From Pedobacter gandavensis (lineage in GTDB: Bacteria > Bacteroidota > Bacteroidia > Sphingobacteriales > Sphingobacteriaceae), in contig NZ_WNXC01000001.1 of NCBI RefSeq assembly GCF_014172405.1, forward strand, positions 186,001 to 250,000: a stretch of DNA of 64,000 nucleotides, given 5' to 3'. A program made the translations under genes and the position numbers. The notes beneath the pieces were generated by a model. That model saw nothing but the letters and a program-made list of their open reading frames with translations. It searched no databases and had not been told where the DNA came from. Below are positions 17,356-26,329 of this stretch, in pieces (positions within the stretch are counted from its first letter, which is position 1; the number at the start of each line of letters is the position of its first letter).

Positions 17356-17910
17356 ATGGGCAAAAACAATACTGTCGGGTTTAATGGGGATCTTGTAGCT
17401 GACTTCGATCGAAAAGCATTCGAGGATCTCTACCGTCGAATGTTTCCTACGCTTAAAAAGTATGCGATATACCTAGTCAGGGATGTTGAAGAAGCACAAC
17501 TTATTTTAAATGATGTGTTTATCGCTATATGGAAAAATAAAATCTCAATCCTCAACGAAAAAGCTTATTTATTTCGGGCCGTAAAAAATGGAGCTAATAA
17601 TTACCATAAAATTTCCAGATTAAATTATCAGCATATCGAGGAAGAGGAGGTACAGGAAATTATAGATGTGAAAGCTAATCCCTTTCAAAGCTATGAGAAT
17701 AAGGACAAAGTGCGACTGCTTCATGATTTGATTGATCAAATGCCTGAACGCAGACGTATGATCTTTTATATGTATAGAATTGAAGGTTTCAGTTACAAGG
17801 AAATCGCTGCCCTGTTGGATATTTCTGTTCGAACAGTAGAAGATCATCTGGTTAAAGGCTTTCAGTTTTTGCAGGAAAAGGTCTTGAAAAATAAAGCGGA
17901 GTTCAGATAA
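17356..17910 (+). CDS. ECF sigma factor of the FecI-like Bacteroidota type
   Basis: This 184-residue protein has sigma-70 region 2 at about residues 20-90 (FEDLYRRMFPTLKKYAIYL, then the LILNDVFIAIWKN segment). Region 4 lies at about 118-175 (MPERRRMIFYMYRIEGFSYKEIAALLDISVRTVEDHL in consecutive pieces), with a helix-turn-helix. There is no anti-sigma domain within the protein. A FecR gene follows 92 bp later and then an STN-containing SusC, forming the standard trans-envelope signalling trio: TonB receptor, FecR anti-sigma, ECF sigma. It should direct transcription of the SusC operon when the receptor is loaded. Confidence 0.93.
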   Translation: MGKNNTVGFNGDLVADFDRKAFEDLYRRMFPTLKKYAIYLVRDVEEAQLILNDVFIAIWKNKISILNEKAYLFRAVKNGANNYHKISRLNYQHIEEEEVQEIIDVKANPFQSYENKDKVRLLHDLIDQMPERRRMIFYMYRIEGFSYKEIAALLDISVRTVEDHLVKGFQFLQEKVLKNKAEFR

Positions 17911-17932
17911 ACCACACTTAACCATTTCTTAA

Positions 17933-17972
17933 TAGAACCTTAACGTTCTCAGACCCGTAATCGCTGTCTGAA
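17933..17972. repeat. Two short inverted repeats between sigma and FecR genes
   Basis: AGAAC-N6-GTTCT and, directly after it, TCAGAC-N11-GTCTGA (17949-17971) lie in the 92 bp gap before the FecR gene. They could be operator-like sites or small mRNA hairpins; there is no T tract, so a terminator is unlikely. Confidence 0.3.
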
Positions 17973-18002
17973 TCTTGTCTTCTAGTTATAAAAAGTATAA
18001 CA

Positions 18003-19043
18003 ATGGAAGAACAAATCTGGAAACTAGTACTCGATTATTTAGCTGCAAAGGAGCGGGGGGAATTGAAGGAGGTGGCAAATTTGGAGGAGCGTTTACAGGG
18101 CTGGTTGAGTAAAGATCCGTTGCACCAACAGGAACTGGATCAGGCCATTTGGCTTTGGGAAAGTACAGCTGTAATCCCGCAAGCTGAAACTTGGGAATCT
18201 AGTTTTGCAGCTATTCAAACCTCCCTTCAAAGCTCAGATGATACTTTGCTTCAAAGCGAAAAACCTCAAAAGAATAACACCTTTAGAATTTGGGCTGCAG
18301 CGGCCGCTGTTTTGGCGGCAATGGCCATCTTTATTTTGTTTAATAAAAACAGGGAAGTAGCGTCTACAGTCCCTCAAATGACCTGGACTACAAAAACATC
18401 AGGTCCTGGAAAGATTACCAATATCATGCTACCAGACAGCACGGAGATCTGGTTAAATGCAGGGAGTAGCATCAGCTTCCCTAACAACTTCAGCAAAGCT
18501 TCGTTGAGAACGGTTAAGTTACAAGGAGAGGCCTTCTTTAAAGTTAAGCGTAATCCTAATCACCCATTCCTAGTACACAGCTCAAACATTCAGACCCTGG
18601 TATTGGGAACCAGCTTTAACATTCGTGCATGGAGAAAATCCAGTCCTGAGGTAACTGTATTAACTGGTAAGGTTGCAGTATCAAGGGATTCTGCCGGAAC
18701 ACAATCGAAAGCAATTCATCTCCTCCCTAATCAAAAAGCAGGATATGATTTAAAATCAGGACTTCTTTACCGCGAAAACATGGAAGATGGCCGCACAGCA
18801 ATTGCCTGGACCGAAGGGAAGATGGTATTTGACCAGGCGCCAATCGAAGAGGTCTTTGCGGCAATAGAACGACGATATGCAGTGAAGATCAATACAGACC
18901 AATCTTTTAAAAATTGTAAGCTCACTGCAAGTTTTGGTAACATCAATATCAATGAAGTGTTGCAAACTATTCAAATGACTTTAGATATCCATTACACCAT
19001 TAACAAACAGACAATTTATATAAAAGGAGGTAAATGTAACTAG
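18003..19043 (+). CDS. FecR-family anti-sigma factor
   Basis: This 346-residue protein has the standard FecR layout. There is a cytoplasmic N-terminal sigma-binding domain (residues 1-90, with a WL-rich start and LWLWESTAVI-like region). One membrane helix follows at about 97-115 (IWAAAAAVLAAMAIFILF). The periplasmic FecR domain holds LPDSTEIWLNAGSSISFP and LQGEAFFKVKRNPNHPFLV, and the C-terminal DUF4974 domain runs from about 265 (MVFDQAPIEEVFAAIERRY) to the end. It should hold or activate the upstream sigma factor according to the signal from the SusC STN domain. The SusC gene starts 75 bp downstream, past a hairpin. Confidence 0.93.
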   Translation: MEEQIWKLVLDYLAAKERGELKEVANLEERLQGWLSKDPLHQQELDQAIWLWESTAVIPQAETWESSFAAIQTSLQSSDDTLLQSEKPQKNNTFRIWAAAAAVLAAMAIFILFNKNREVASTVPQMTWTTKTSGPGKITNIMLPDSTEIWLNAGSSISFPNNFSKASLRTVKLQGEAFFKVKRNPNHPFLVHSSNIQTLVLGTSFNIRAWRKSSPEVTVLTGKVAVSRDSAGTQSKAIHLLPNQKAGYDLKSGLLYRENMEDGRTAIAWTEGKMVFDQAPIEEVFAAIERRYAVKINTDQSFKNCKLTASFGNININEVLQTIQMTLDIHYTINKQTIYIKGGKCN

Positions 19044-19058
19044 ACAAAGTACAAAAAA

Positions 19059-19089
19059 AGCCGAAGCATGTTGACGCATGCTTACGGCT
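19059..19089 (+). terminator. Hairpin between FecR and SusC genes (possible attenuator)
   Basis: The arms AGCCGAAGCATG and CATGCTTACGGCT (19059-19070 and 19077-19089) pair almost fully around a TTGACG loop; one position is bulged. An AT-rich stretch follows rather than a clean T tract. It may partly terminate transcription from the sigma/FecR unit or stabilise the SusC mRNA end. Confidence 0.55.
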
Positions 19090-19118
19090 AAGAAATTCAA
19101 TTTTATTTTAACCCATCA

Positions 19119-22100
19119 ATGATTAAAACATTCAAAGTTATGAAAAAGTCCGCAGTGACTAATCAATTAATTTTTAAAGTAATGCGCTTTTTTACCCTGG
19201 TCTCTATGTTCCTTTCTGTAATGCTCTTCGCAGGGCAGGCATCGCCTTTAAAAGCGCAGGAACTAAACAGCAGAATCAGTTTCAGCTTTAAACAAGGTAC
19301 CTTAACCGAATTACTTAAAAACATCGAAAAGAAAACCAATCTCTCTTTCGTTTATACCAATAAAGATGCCGTCTTAAACCGGTACGTACCAACTGTTAAA
19401 GCTGATAATGAATTGGTCAGTAGCTTGCTTCAACGCATCTTGACGCCGATGCAGCTGACTTATCAGGTTCAGCACAACCAGGTGATTATTAAAAAAGCAA
19501 TCCGGGTAAAAGGAAGGGTAACCGATGAAAAAGGTTTGCCGGTACCCGGTGTGAACATCATAGAGAAAGGAGTAGACAATACCGCTGTTACCGATTTTAA
19601 TGGAGAATTTAGTGTAAATGTAAAAGATGCATCAGCGGTACTCATCTTTAGAATGATGGGTTATCAGATCCAGGAAAAAGCAGTTAAAGGGGAGTCCGTG
19701 TTGAACATCAATCTGGTACCTGATCAAACTGCGCTTTCAGAAGTAGTGGTGACTGCATTAGGAATTAAACGTTCCGAAAAAGCATTGGGTTATTCCATAG
19801 CAACAGTCAAAGGCGCTGACGTGAGCACTGCCCCGGAAGTGAACGTCATTAATTCGCTGGCAGGAAAAGTGGCCGGTGTGAATGTGGTCAGCACAGGTTC
19901 TGATCCCGGTTCTTCTGCTTTCATAACGATCCGTGGCCAATCTTCCATTGCAACCGATAACCAGCCTCTTTTTGTAGTGGATGGTGTTCCTGTGGCACAT
20001 TCTTTACGTGCAACATCGGAAGTAGGGCGCTCTTCAGTAGATTATGGAAGTCCGATTGCAGACATCAGTCCAGATGATATTGAAACGATCACCGTTCTGA
20101 AAGGCGCCAGTGCTGCAGCATTATATGGTAGCAGGGCAGGAAGTGGTGTCATCCTGATTACCACAAAGAGTGGCGCAGCAAGTAAGAAAGGTTTAGGTGT
20201 CAGTTTCAATTCCAGTGCTCAGTACGACAAAGCCTATCTGTTTCCTCATTTTCAAACTGAGTTTGGTGCTGGAGATTATACCGATGATCCGGCAGTTTCT
20301 ACTTCTTCGGCATGGGGTCCTAGATTGAATGTAGGGACTAAACACCTGCAATGGAACAGTCCGCTGGATGCAAGCGGAAAACCAGTTCCTACAGATTGGG
20401 TATCACACCCTAATAATGCTAAAGATTTCTATGAAACAGGATCTACTTATACGAATAACATTGCCATCACCGGCAAAAATGAATCGGGTAACTACAGACT
20501 TTCCTATACCAACCTGGTGAATAAAGGCATTGTACCCAACACAGATCTGAGCAGAAATACTTTAAACCTGGCAGCAACTTATGTATTGCACCCTAAAGTG
20601 AAAATCAGCACGAATTTCGGCTATGTAAATAATAAAAGTGACAACCGTCCATCGGCCTACAGAGAGAGCGTTACTCAAATGCTTTATTCCATGCCTGCCA
20701 ATATGAACATCAACGATTTGAGGAATTATTGGAAACCAGGACGTGAAAATCTGGAACAATTCTCACCTGATGATTCAGATAACCCGTTTTTTGTGGCCTA
20801 TGAACATACCAATGGTTACGATAGAAACCGCATCACCGGAAACGTGCAGGCGGTAATTGACCTCACTGCTGACCTGAGTTTTATGGCGCGTACCGGTCTC
20901 GATATGTACAATGAACAGCATGAAACCAAACGTCCTTTTAGCTCTAAGCGCTTTAAATTTGGTGGTTATGGTGTAGATAATAGTTTCTTCAAGGAACAGA
21001 ATACGGATTTCCTTTTGAGCTATAAGAAAATCTTAAATGAGGATTGGTCTTTTAGTCTTTCCGCAGGAGGGAACCAGATGGATCAAACGGCCAGAAGTAG
21101 CGCGCAGCGTACTGAAAGTTTAAGTATTCCTGGGATTTTTAATATCAACAACGCACAGGCCGGAACAATTACCAATTCGCAGTACAGTTCCCGTAAACGG
21201 ATCAACAGTTTATACGGAATGGGACATGCTGCCTATAAAGACATGGTGTTCCTGGATGTGACTGGAAGAAACGATTGGTCGAGCACACTTCCTTCAGAAA
21301 ACAATTCTTATTTCTATCCTTCAGTTTCCTTCAGTACCGTGTTGACAGATGTGTTTAAAATCAAGTCTAATGTGCTGTCCTTTGCCAAAATCAGGGCTAA
21401 CTGGGCACAAGTAGGAAGTGATACTGATCCTTACCAATTGTACAACACCGTTCCTTTTAACCAGGATTGGGCTGATGTGAAAAGAGCGACTATTGAGTTT
21501 AACCTTAAAAACAACTTCCTAAAACCAGAAATTGCTACTTCTTATGAGTTTGGTGGAGATTTACGCTTCCTCGACAGCCGTTTGGGACTGGATGTGACCT
21601 GGTACAAAACGAACAAAAGAAACCAGATCATCAATATCCCTACTACCATCGCTTCGGGTGCTTCAAACCGATTGATTAACGCAGGTAACATCCAGAACAG
21701 CGGATGGGAAATTGGCTTCTTCGCCGTTCCGGTAAAATCAGCCTTAAAATGGGAAATGAATGTGAACTTCACAAAGAATGAAAACAAAGTGATCTCCCTG
21801 ATGGAAGGTTTACCTGAATATTCTATGGGTAGTGCCGATGGAGATAATATCCGATACCTGATTAAAGAGGGGACAAAAATCGGAGATTTCTATACACCAA
21901 GTTATACTAAAGTGCCAACCGGGCCAAATGCAGGTGCTGCATTATTAGATAAAACCGGACATTATATCCGCAACAATTCCGAATATCTCAAAGTTGGTAA
22001 TTACAATCCTGATTTTACGGTCGGCTTTAACAATACCTTCAGTTATAAACGCTTTACGCTTAATGTTTTGCTGGACTGGCGTAAAGGGGGTAATTTCTAT

Positions 22101-22592
22101 TCTTACGTTGTTAAAAGCTTGATCAATGCGGGGTTAACAGACAATACACTGATTGGTAGAGATGCCGAAAGCGGTGGTTTGCCATGGGTAGATTCGCAAG
22201 GAAGAAATAGAAATGACGGAATGATTATTCCTGGTTTTATCGCCAATACTGATGGTACCTATTCTGAAAATAAGGTCATCATTGCCGCTTCTGATTTTTA
22301 CAACAACACGTACAACAAATATTATGAACGCTTAACCTACTCCGCAACTTTCCTGAAGTTAAGAGAAGCTTCATTGACTTATGTATTTAATCAGCAATTG
22401 TTACGAAAACTTCCAATCAGCAACCTTTCTATTTCCCTGATCGGAAGAAATCTGTATACCTGGACGGCCAATGGATTGGGCTATGATCCGGAAAGCACTA
22501 TGAGTGTGACCGAAGGATTTAAATTAGGAGTTGGTCATTGGACGCTACCGGGAACACGCTCTTTTGGCTTTAAATTAAGTTGTAATTTTTAA
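19119..22592 (+). CDS. SusC/RagA-type TonB-dependent transducer with STN domain
   Basis: This 1157-residue outer-membrane protein has a long signal region ending near SPLKAQ (residue 47). Next is an STN secretin/TonB signalling domain (about 55-125, FSFKQGTLTELLKNIEKK). A carboxypeptidase-regulatory-like beta-sandwich follows (about 128-215, VKGRVTDEKGLPVPGVNI), then a plug domain with the SusC motif VVVTALGIKRSEKALGYS and a 22-strand barrel to the terminal aromatic SFGFKLSCNF. The STN domain pairs it with the upstream FecR and ECF sigma. Together with the SusD lipoprotein it forms a TonB-driven importer. The downstream phosphatase genes suggest phosphorylated or glycerophosphoryl solutes as ligand, which is inference. 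Confidence 0.95.
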   Translation: MIKTFKVMKKSAVTNQLIFKVMRFFTLVSMFLSVMLFAGQASPLKAQELNSRISFSFKQGTLTELLKNIEKKTNLSFVYTNKDAVLNRYVPTVKADNELVSSLLQRILTPMQLTYQVQHNQVIIKKAIRVKGRVTDEKGLPVPGVNIIEKGVDNTAVTDFNGEFSVNVKDASAVLIFRMMGYQIQEKAVKGESVLNINLVPDQTALSEVVVTALGIKRSEKALGYSIATVKGADVSTAPEVNVINSLAGKVAGVNVVSTGSDPGSSAFITIRGQSSIATDNQPLFVVDGVPVAHSLRATSEVGRSSVDYGSPIADISPDDIETITVLKGASAAALYGSRAGSGVILITTKSGAASKKGLGVSFNSSAQYDKAYLFPHFQTEFGAGDYTDDPAVSTSSAWGPRLNVGTKHLQWNSPLDASGKPVPTDWVSHPNNAKDFYETGSTYTNNIAITGKNESGNYRLSYTNLVNKGIVPNTDLSRNTLNLAATYVLHPKVKISTNFGYVNNKSDNRPSAYRESVTQMLYSMPANMNINDLRNYWKPGRENLEQFSPDDSDNPFFVAYEHTNGYDRNRITGNVQAVIDLTADLSFMARTGLDMYNEQHETKRPFSSKRFKFGGYGVDNSFFKEQNTDFLLSYKKILNEDWSFSLSAGGNQMDQTARSSAQRTESLSIPGIFNINNAQAGTITNSQYSSRKRINSLYGMGHAAYKDMVFLDVTGRNDWSSTLPSENNSYFYPSVSFSTVLTDVFKIKSNVLSFAKIRANWAQVGSDTDPYQLYNTVPFNQDWADVKRATIEFNLKNNFLKPEIATSYEFGGDLRFLDSRLGLDVTWYKTNKRNQIINIPTTIASGASNRLINAGNIQNSGWEIGFFAVPVKSALKWEMNVNFTKNENKVISLMEGLPEYSMGSADGDNIRYLIKEGTKIGDFYTPSYTKVPTGPNAGAALLDKTGHYIRNNSEYLKVGNYNPDFTVGFNNTFSYKRFTLNVLLDWRKGGNFYSYVVKSLINAGLTDNTLIGRDAESGGLPWVDSQGRNRNDGMIIPGFIANTDGTYSENKVIIAASDFYNNTYNKYYERLTYSATFLKLREASLTYVFNQQLLRKLPISNLSISLIGRNLYTWTANGLGYDPESTMSVTEGFKLGVGHWTLPGTRSFGFKLSCNF

Positions 22593-22604
22593 TGACGATC
22601 AGAA

Positions 22605-24077
22605 ATGAAATTCAAATATAAAACCATTATGGTGCTGTTTGTGGCTCTATTGGCTGCCTGCACTAAAGATTTCCAAGAAATCAATACCAACCCAAATTCT
22701 CCGGAAACTACCAATACGGAGTTCCTGATGTCTGAAGTAGTGGTGTCTACTGCTTATGCCTACCAGGAAAATGCAGTAGGTAGAAGACCTGCATCAGCAG
22801 CACGTTACCTGACATTGGTACGCAATACCGGTTATGACCTTTTCGACTGGGGGCCGGTGGATTGGGATGATATTTACGCCCGTTTGTCTGTCAATAAAAC
22901 ATTTATGGAAACCGCAGACAAGCGTTCCGAAAATCAATATGTTGCAATCGGTAAAATTATAAAGGCTTTTAACTTTGGTTATTTAACAGACCTGTATGGT
23001 GATGTCCCATACTCGCAGGCACTAAAATCAAAAGAGAGCAATTTGATCTATCCGGAGTATGATCCGCAACAGGCAATTTATCCGGATTTGTTAAAAGAAC
23101 TTCGCGTAGCGAATGACCTTTTGAAAGGTGCAGTCCCTGAAATTAATGCCAAAGCCGACGTGATGTTCAAAGGCAAGGCTTTGCAATGGCGTAAGTTTGC
23201 GAACACTTTACGTTTAAGGATGTTGTTGCGCATCTCCAAAAATTATAGCCCTGCTTTTACCGAAATGCAGGAAATTATCAATGATAAAACGAATTTTCCC
23301 ATTTTTGAAAGCAGTGCTGATAATGCTGAAATCCCATACCTGGGGAACTTAGCTGGCTATAGCTGGCCAGGAGGACCTTTGGCAATGATTGATTTTGATT
23401 ACCAGAAAACAAAAGTAAGTAAGGAGCTGGTGGATCGCCTTGTTCAAAGAAAGGACCCCAGACTGGCCGTTTGGGTTGAACCTGTTAAAAGTACAACAGG
23501 ATCGACTGTGGATCCGAATAAGTATGTTGGCGTACCCAATGCGATTGATGCACCTTCGGCATACAATGGAGGCGAGGATCACGTGTCTGTTTTCTCATCC
23601 AGCTTTTTTAGAAAGAACGGCGCATCCTCAAACCCCTTGTTGAAAGCAAGTTTGGTTACCTATACCGAGCTCTGTTTTATTTTGGCTGAAGCCATGCAGA
23701 AAGGGAAGCTAAACGTACCTGGAGAAACGGCAGAATCGATGTATTATAAGGGGATAAAGGAGTCGATGAGCAGCTACTCGGTAACCGCGCCGGCAAGTTA
23801 CTACGACCAGGCTATCGTTAAATATGATGGTTCTCAAGAGCAGCTGATCACCCAAAAATGGTTGGCCATGTTGTTCAAAGGTGCAGAAGGTTGGTTTGAT
23901 CAGCGTCGTACTGGTTACCCTGCCTTCGTAACAGGACCGCTTGCTGCTGGTCGAGGAATACCAAAACGTTATGTTTTCCCAGATTCTGAAAGTGCTAAAA
24001 ACAAAGTAAATTATCAAAAAGCAGTGTCTGTTTTTGGTGCCGACAAAGAAACCACGCTCATGTGGTCTCTAAAATAA
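22605..24077 (+). CDS. SusD-like outer-membrane lipoprotein (SusD-like_2 type)
   Basis: This 490-residue lipoprotein has lipobox LLAAC with the cysteine at residue 19. The start of the mature part, FQEINTNPNSPETTNTEFL, is the hallmark of the SusD-like_2 (PF12771) subgroup. TPR-like helices follow (KIIKAFNFGYLTDLYGDVPYSQAL region near residue 120), and a late W/R-rich segment QKWLAMLFKGAEGWFDQRRTGYP in pieces matches the family. It caps the SusC barrel and captures solute at the cell surface. It lies 12 bp after SusC and 22 bp before the phosphatase gene. Confidence 0.94.
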   Translation: MKFKYKTIMVLFVALLAACTKDFQEINTNPNSPETTNTEFLMSEVVVSTAYAYQENAVGRRPASAARYLTLVRNTGYDLFDWGPVDWDDIYARLSVNKTFMETADKRSENQYVAIGKIIKAFNFGYLTDLYGDVPYSQALKSKESNLIYPEYDPQQAIYPDLLKELRVANDLLKGAVPEINAKADVMFKGKALQWRKFANTLRLRMLLRISKNYSPAFTEMQEIINDKTNFPIFESSADNAEIPYLGNLAGYSWPGGPLAMIDFDYQKTKVSKELVDRLVQRKDPRLAVWVEPVKSTTGSTVDPNKYVGVPNAIDAPSAYNGGEDHVSVFSSSFFRKNGASSNPLLKASLVTYTELCFILAEAMQKGKLNVPGETAESMYYKGIKESMSSYSVTAPASYYDQAIVKYDGSQEQLITQKWLAMLFKGAEGWFDQRRTGYPAFVTGPLAAGRGIPKRYVFPDSESAKNKVNYQKAVSVFGADKETTLMWSLK

Positions 24078-24099
24078 ATTTAAAAAGATCAAACTCAAT

Positions 24100-25398
24100 A
24101 TGAATAACTTTAAAAGATCAATTTCGCTCTTGGCCATGCTGGTGACAGCTGGCCTCAGCAAAATACATGCACAGGATTTTAACCCGAAACCTTTTCCGGA
24201 CCGTGTAATTTTAACCTGGACCGGAAATCCTGAAGTAAGTCAGACGGTTACCTGGCGTACCGATACCACCATTACCGCTGCTAAAGCACAAATCAAAGCG
24301 GAAGATTCTAGTCCGGCGCTGGAAGAATCGATTACTACTTATGACGCAGGGTCGCGCATATTGTCTGGCGGAAATAATTATGCGATTGCAAAGTATCATC
24401 AGGTTACTTTTGCCAACCTGAAGCCAGGAACAGTATATGCTTACCGTGTAGGGGCAGGCGACCATTGGAGTGAATGGTTTCAATTTACCACCGCATCCAA
24501 TACCAATAAACCTTTTTCCTTTATTTACCTGGGCGATGCTCAGAATGATATCCGTTCCAAATGGTCCCGCGTAATCCGTAGGGCATTTGCACATCAGCCC
24601 GATGCCCGATTCATCATTCATACCGGTGACCTGATCAACCGTTCCAATAATGATCAGGAGTGGGGAGAGTGGCATTATGGAGGTGGATTCATCAATGGGA
24701 TGATTCCTAGTCTGCCTTCGCCAGGTAACCATGAATATGTAAGAGATGAACAGAGAAAGCTGATTCTGGATCCGCATTGGGGCGTACAATATACTTTACC
24801 AGGTAATGGACCCAAAGGCCTGGAAGAATCTGTGTATTATGTAGATTATCAGAATGTACGGATCATTTCTTTAGATTCTCAAATGATCATTCTGGATGAG
24901 GCCGCTGCTAAAACTCAATATGAATGGCTGGAAAAGGTTTTAAAAGAAAACAAGCAATTGTGGACGGTGATTACCTTTCACCATCCTATCTTTTCTACTG
25001 CTAAAAGCAGGGATAATAAAGACTTTAGAGAGCGTTTTAAACCATTATTTGATCAATACCACATCGACCTTGTTTTGCAAGGCCATGACCATACTTATAG
25101 CCGCGGACAAAATCTGCCTCGCGGATTGTCGGGCAGAGAAGCCAGTGGACCAGTATACCTGGTTTCCGTTGCCGGTCCTAAAATGTATAAAGTAGATGGC
25201 GCCAAATGGATGAATGTCTCTTTGGAAAATACACAGCTTTTTCAAACGATTCATGTGGATGGTCAGCACTTAAAGTTTGAGGCTTACAAAACTTCAGGTG
25301 AATTGTTTGATGCTTTTTCTCTGAAGAAATCAAGCAGAGACCATGCCGCTGAATTTACAGATATGAATCCTGCTGCAAAGCAACAATCATATAAATGA
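24100..25398 (+). CDS. Purple acid phosphatase-like metallophosphoesterase
   Basis: This 432-residue exported protein has a signal peptide (LLAMLVTAGLSKIHAQ). A fibronectin-III-like N-terminal domain as in purple acid phosphatases spans about residues 25-135 (DRVILTWTGNPEVSQTVTWR in pieces). The calcineurin-type domain carries all metal motifs: FIYLGDAQND, IHTGDLIN, SPGNHEYV, TFHHPIF and LQGHDHTYSR. The enzyme should hydrolyse phosphomonoesters, or possibly diesters, in the periplasm or on the surface. It overlaps the next gene by 4 bp (ATGA). Position straight after SusCD suggests that imported phosphoesters are its substrates. Confidence 0.92.
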   Translation: MNNFKRSISLLAMLVTAGLSKIHAQDFNPKPFPDRVILTWTGNPEVSQTVTWRTDTTITAAKAQIKAEDSSPALEESITTYDAGSRILSGGNNYAIAKYHQVTFANLKPGTVYAYRVGAGDHWSEWFQFTTASNTNKPFSFIYLGDAQNDIRSKWSRVIRRAFAHQPDARFIIHTGDLINRSNNDQEWGEWHYGGGFINGMIPSLPSPGNHEYVRDEQRKLILDPHWGVQYTLPGNGPKGLEESVYYVDYQNVRIISLDSQMIILDEAAAKTQYEWLEKVLKENKQLWTVITFHHPIFSTAKSRDNKDFRERFKPLFDQYHIDLVLQGHDHTYSRGQNLPRGLSGREASGPVYLVSVAGPKMYKVDGAKWMNVSLENTQLFQTIHVDGQHLKFEAYKTSGELFDAFSLKKSSRDHAAEFTDMNPAAKQQSYK

Positions 25399-26240
25399 TG
25401 TTGATGAATCGAAAAGCAAACTTACTTACGCTGATCTTAACGGGCCTTATTTTTACCGCATTTGGACAGCGAACCATGCCGCCGCTTCCCAGATGTAAAA
25501 ATGGCTTTATAGTGATTGCCCATAGGGGAAGCCATTTGGTGAAACCCGAAAATAGCATTGCCGCTATTGAAGAAGCCATTGAACTTGGTGCGGATTATGT
25601 GGAGTTAGACCTTCGTACTACCCGTGATGGTCATCTGGTTTTAATACACAATGAAACCGTAGACCATACTACCAATGGTAAAGGCAGAATACAGGACTTA
25701 AACCTGGATGAAGTTGAAAAACTTAGTCTGAATGCTAAGGATGGAAAACTATATCAGCTGACAAGTTTTAAAGAAGCTTTAAAGACCTGTAAAAACCGCA
25801 TTAATATTTACCTGGATTTTAAAGCCGCCGATGTGTTGCAGGCATACAAGGAAATTGTTGCTGCAGGTATGGAAAAACAAGTCCTGGTTTATATCAATAA
25901 GATAGAACAATATAAATCATGGAAGGCAGTGGCTCCACAAATGCCACTGATGTCTGGCTTGCCAAAAAGTATAAAAACAAAAGCGGAGCTGCGCTCTTTT
26001 CTTAAAGAAATGCCTTTGGAGGCGACCGATAATATTCCAAATGAAACGCTTATTGATGCGATGAGAGAAAATGGATTGTCGGTCTTTTTAGATGTGCAAA
26101 TGGCAGATGAAGATCCCATAAAATGGAAAGCTGCCATGGATAAAGGTATTCATGGGGTTCAAACGGACCATCCAGCTGCGCTAATTAAGTACTTACAAAT
26201 AAATAATCTGCGTAATGGTATAAATTTATCCAGGCATTAG
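25395..26240 (+). CDS. Glycerophosphodiester phosphodiesterase
   Basis: This 281-residue protein of the GDPD family hydrolyses glycerophosphodiesters to glycerol-3-phosphate and an alcohol. Motifs: IAHRGSHLVKPENSIAAIEE (catalytic His and Glu, near residue 37), YVELDLRTTRDGHLVLIHNE (Glu/Asp metal ligands and second His, near 70) and IYLDFKAAD near 138. A hydrophobic N terminus (LLTLILTGLIFTAFGQ) suggests export. Start ATG 25395 overlaps the phosphatase stop; in-frame ATGs lie at 25398 and 25404. The pair would release phosphate stepwise from glycerophosphodiesters such as lipid head groups. A terminator follows. Confidence 0.93.
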   Translation: MMLMNRKANLLTLILTGLIFTAFGQRTMPPLPRCKNGFIVIAHRGSHLVKPENSIAAIEEAIELGADYVELDLRTTRDGHLVLIHNETVDHTTNGKGRIQDLNLDEVEKLSLNAKDGKLYQLTSFKEALKTCKNRINIYLDFKAADVLQAYKEIVAAGMEKQVLVYINKIEQYKSWKAVAPQMPLMSGLPKSIKTKAELRSFLKEMPLEATDNIPNETLIDAMRENGLSVFLDVQMADEDPIKWKAAMDKGIHGVQTDHPAALIKYLQINNLRNGINLSRH

Positions 26241-26286
26241 GTCTTGAAAAAACGTTGATTGTTATCGTAATGCCCTTAGAAAAGCC

Positions 26287-26320
26287 GTCTCCAATTGATT
26301 TTGGAGGCGATTTTTTATTG
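26287..26320. terminator. Rho-independent terminator between convergent genes
   Basis: CGTCTCCAA at 26287-26295 pairs with TTGGAGGCG at 26302-26310 (nine pairs, one G-U) and is followed by ATTTTTTATT. It ends the SusCD/phosphatase unit and lies just beyond the 3' end of the convergent AraC gene. Confidence 0.85.
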
Positions 26321-26329
26321 CATGCTCCA

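Noticed and set aside
24211..24789. 192-codon minus-strand ORF inside the phosphatase gene
   Set aside because: Antisense shadow of a gene with all catalytic motifs; translation is low-complexity without family features.
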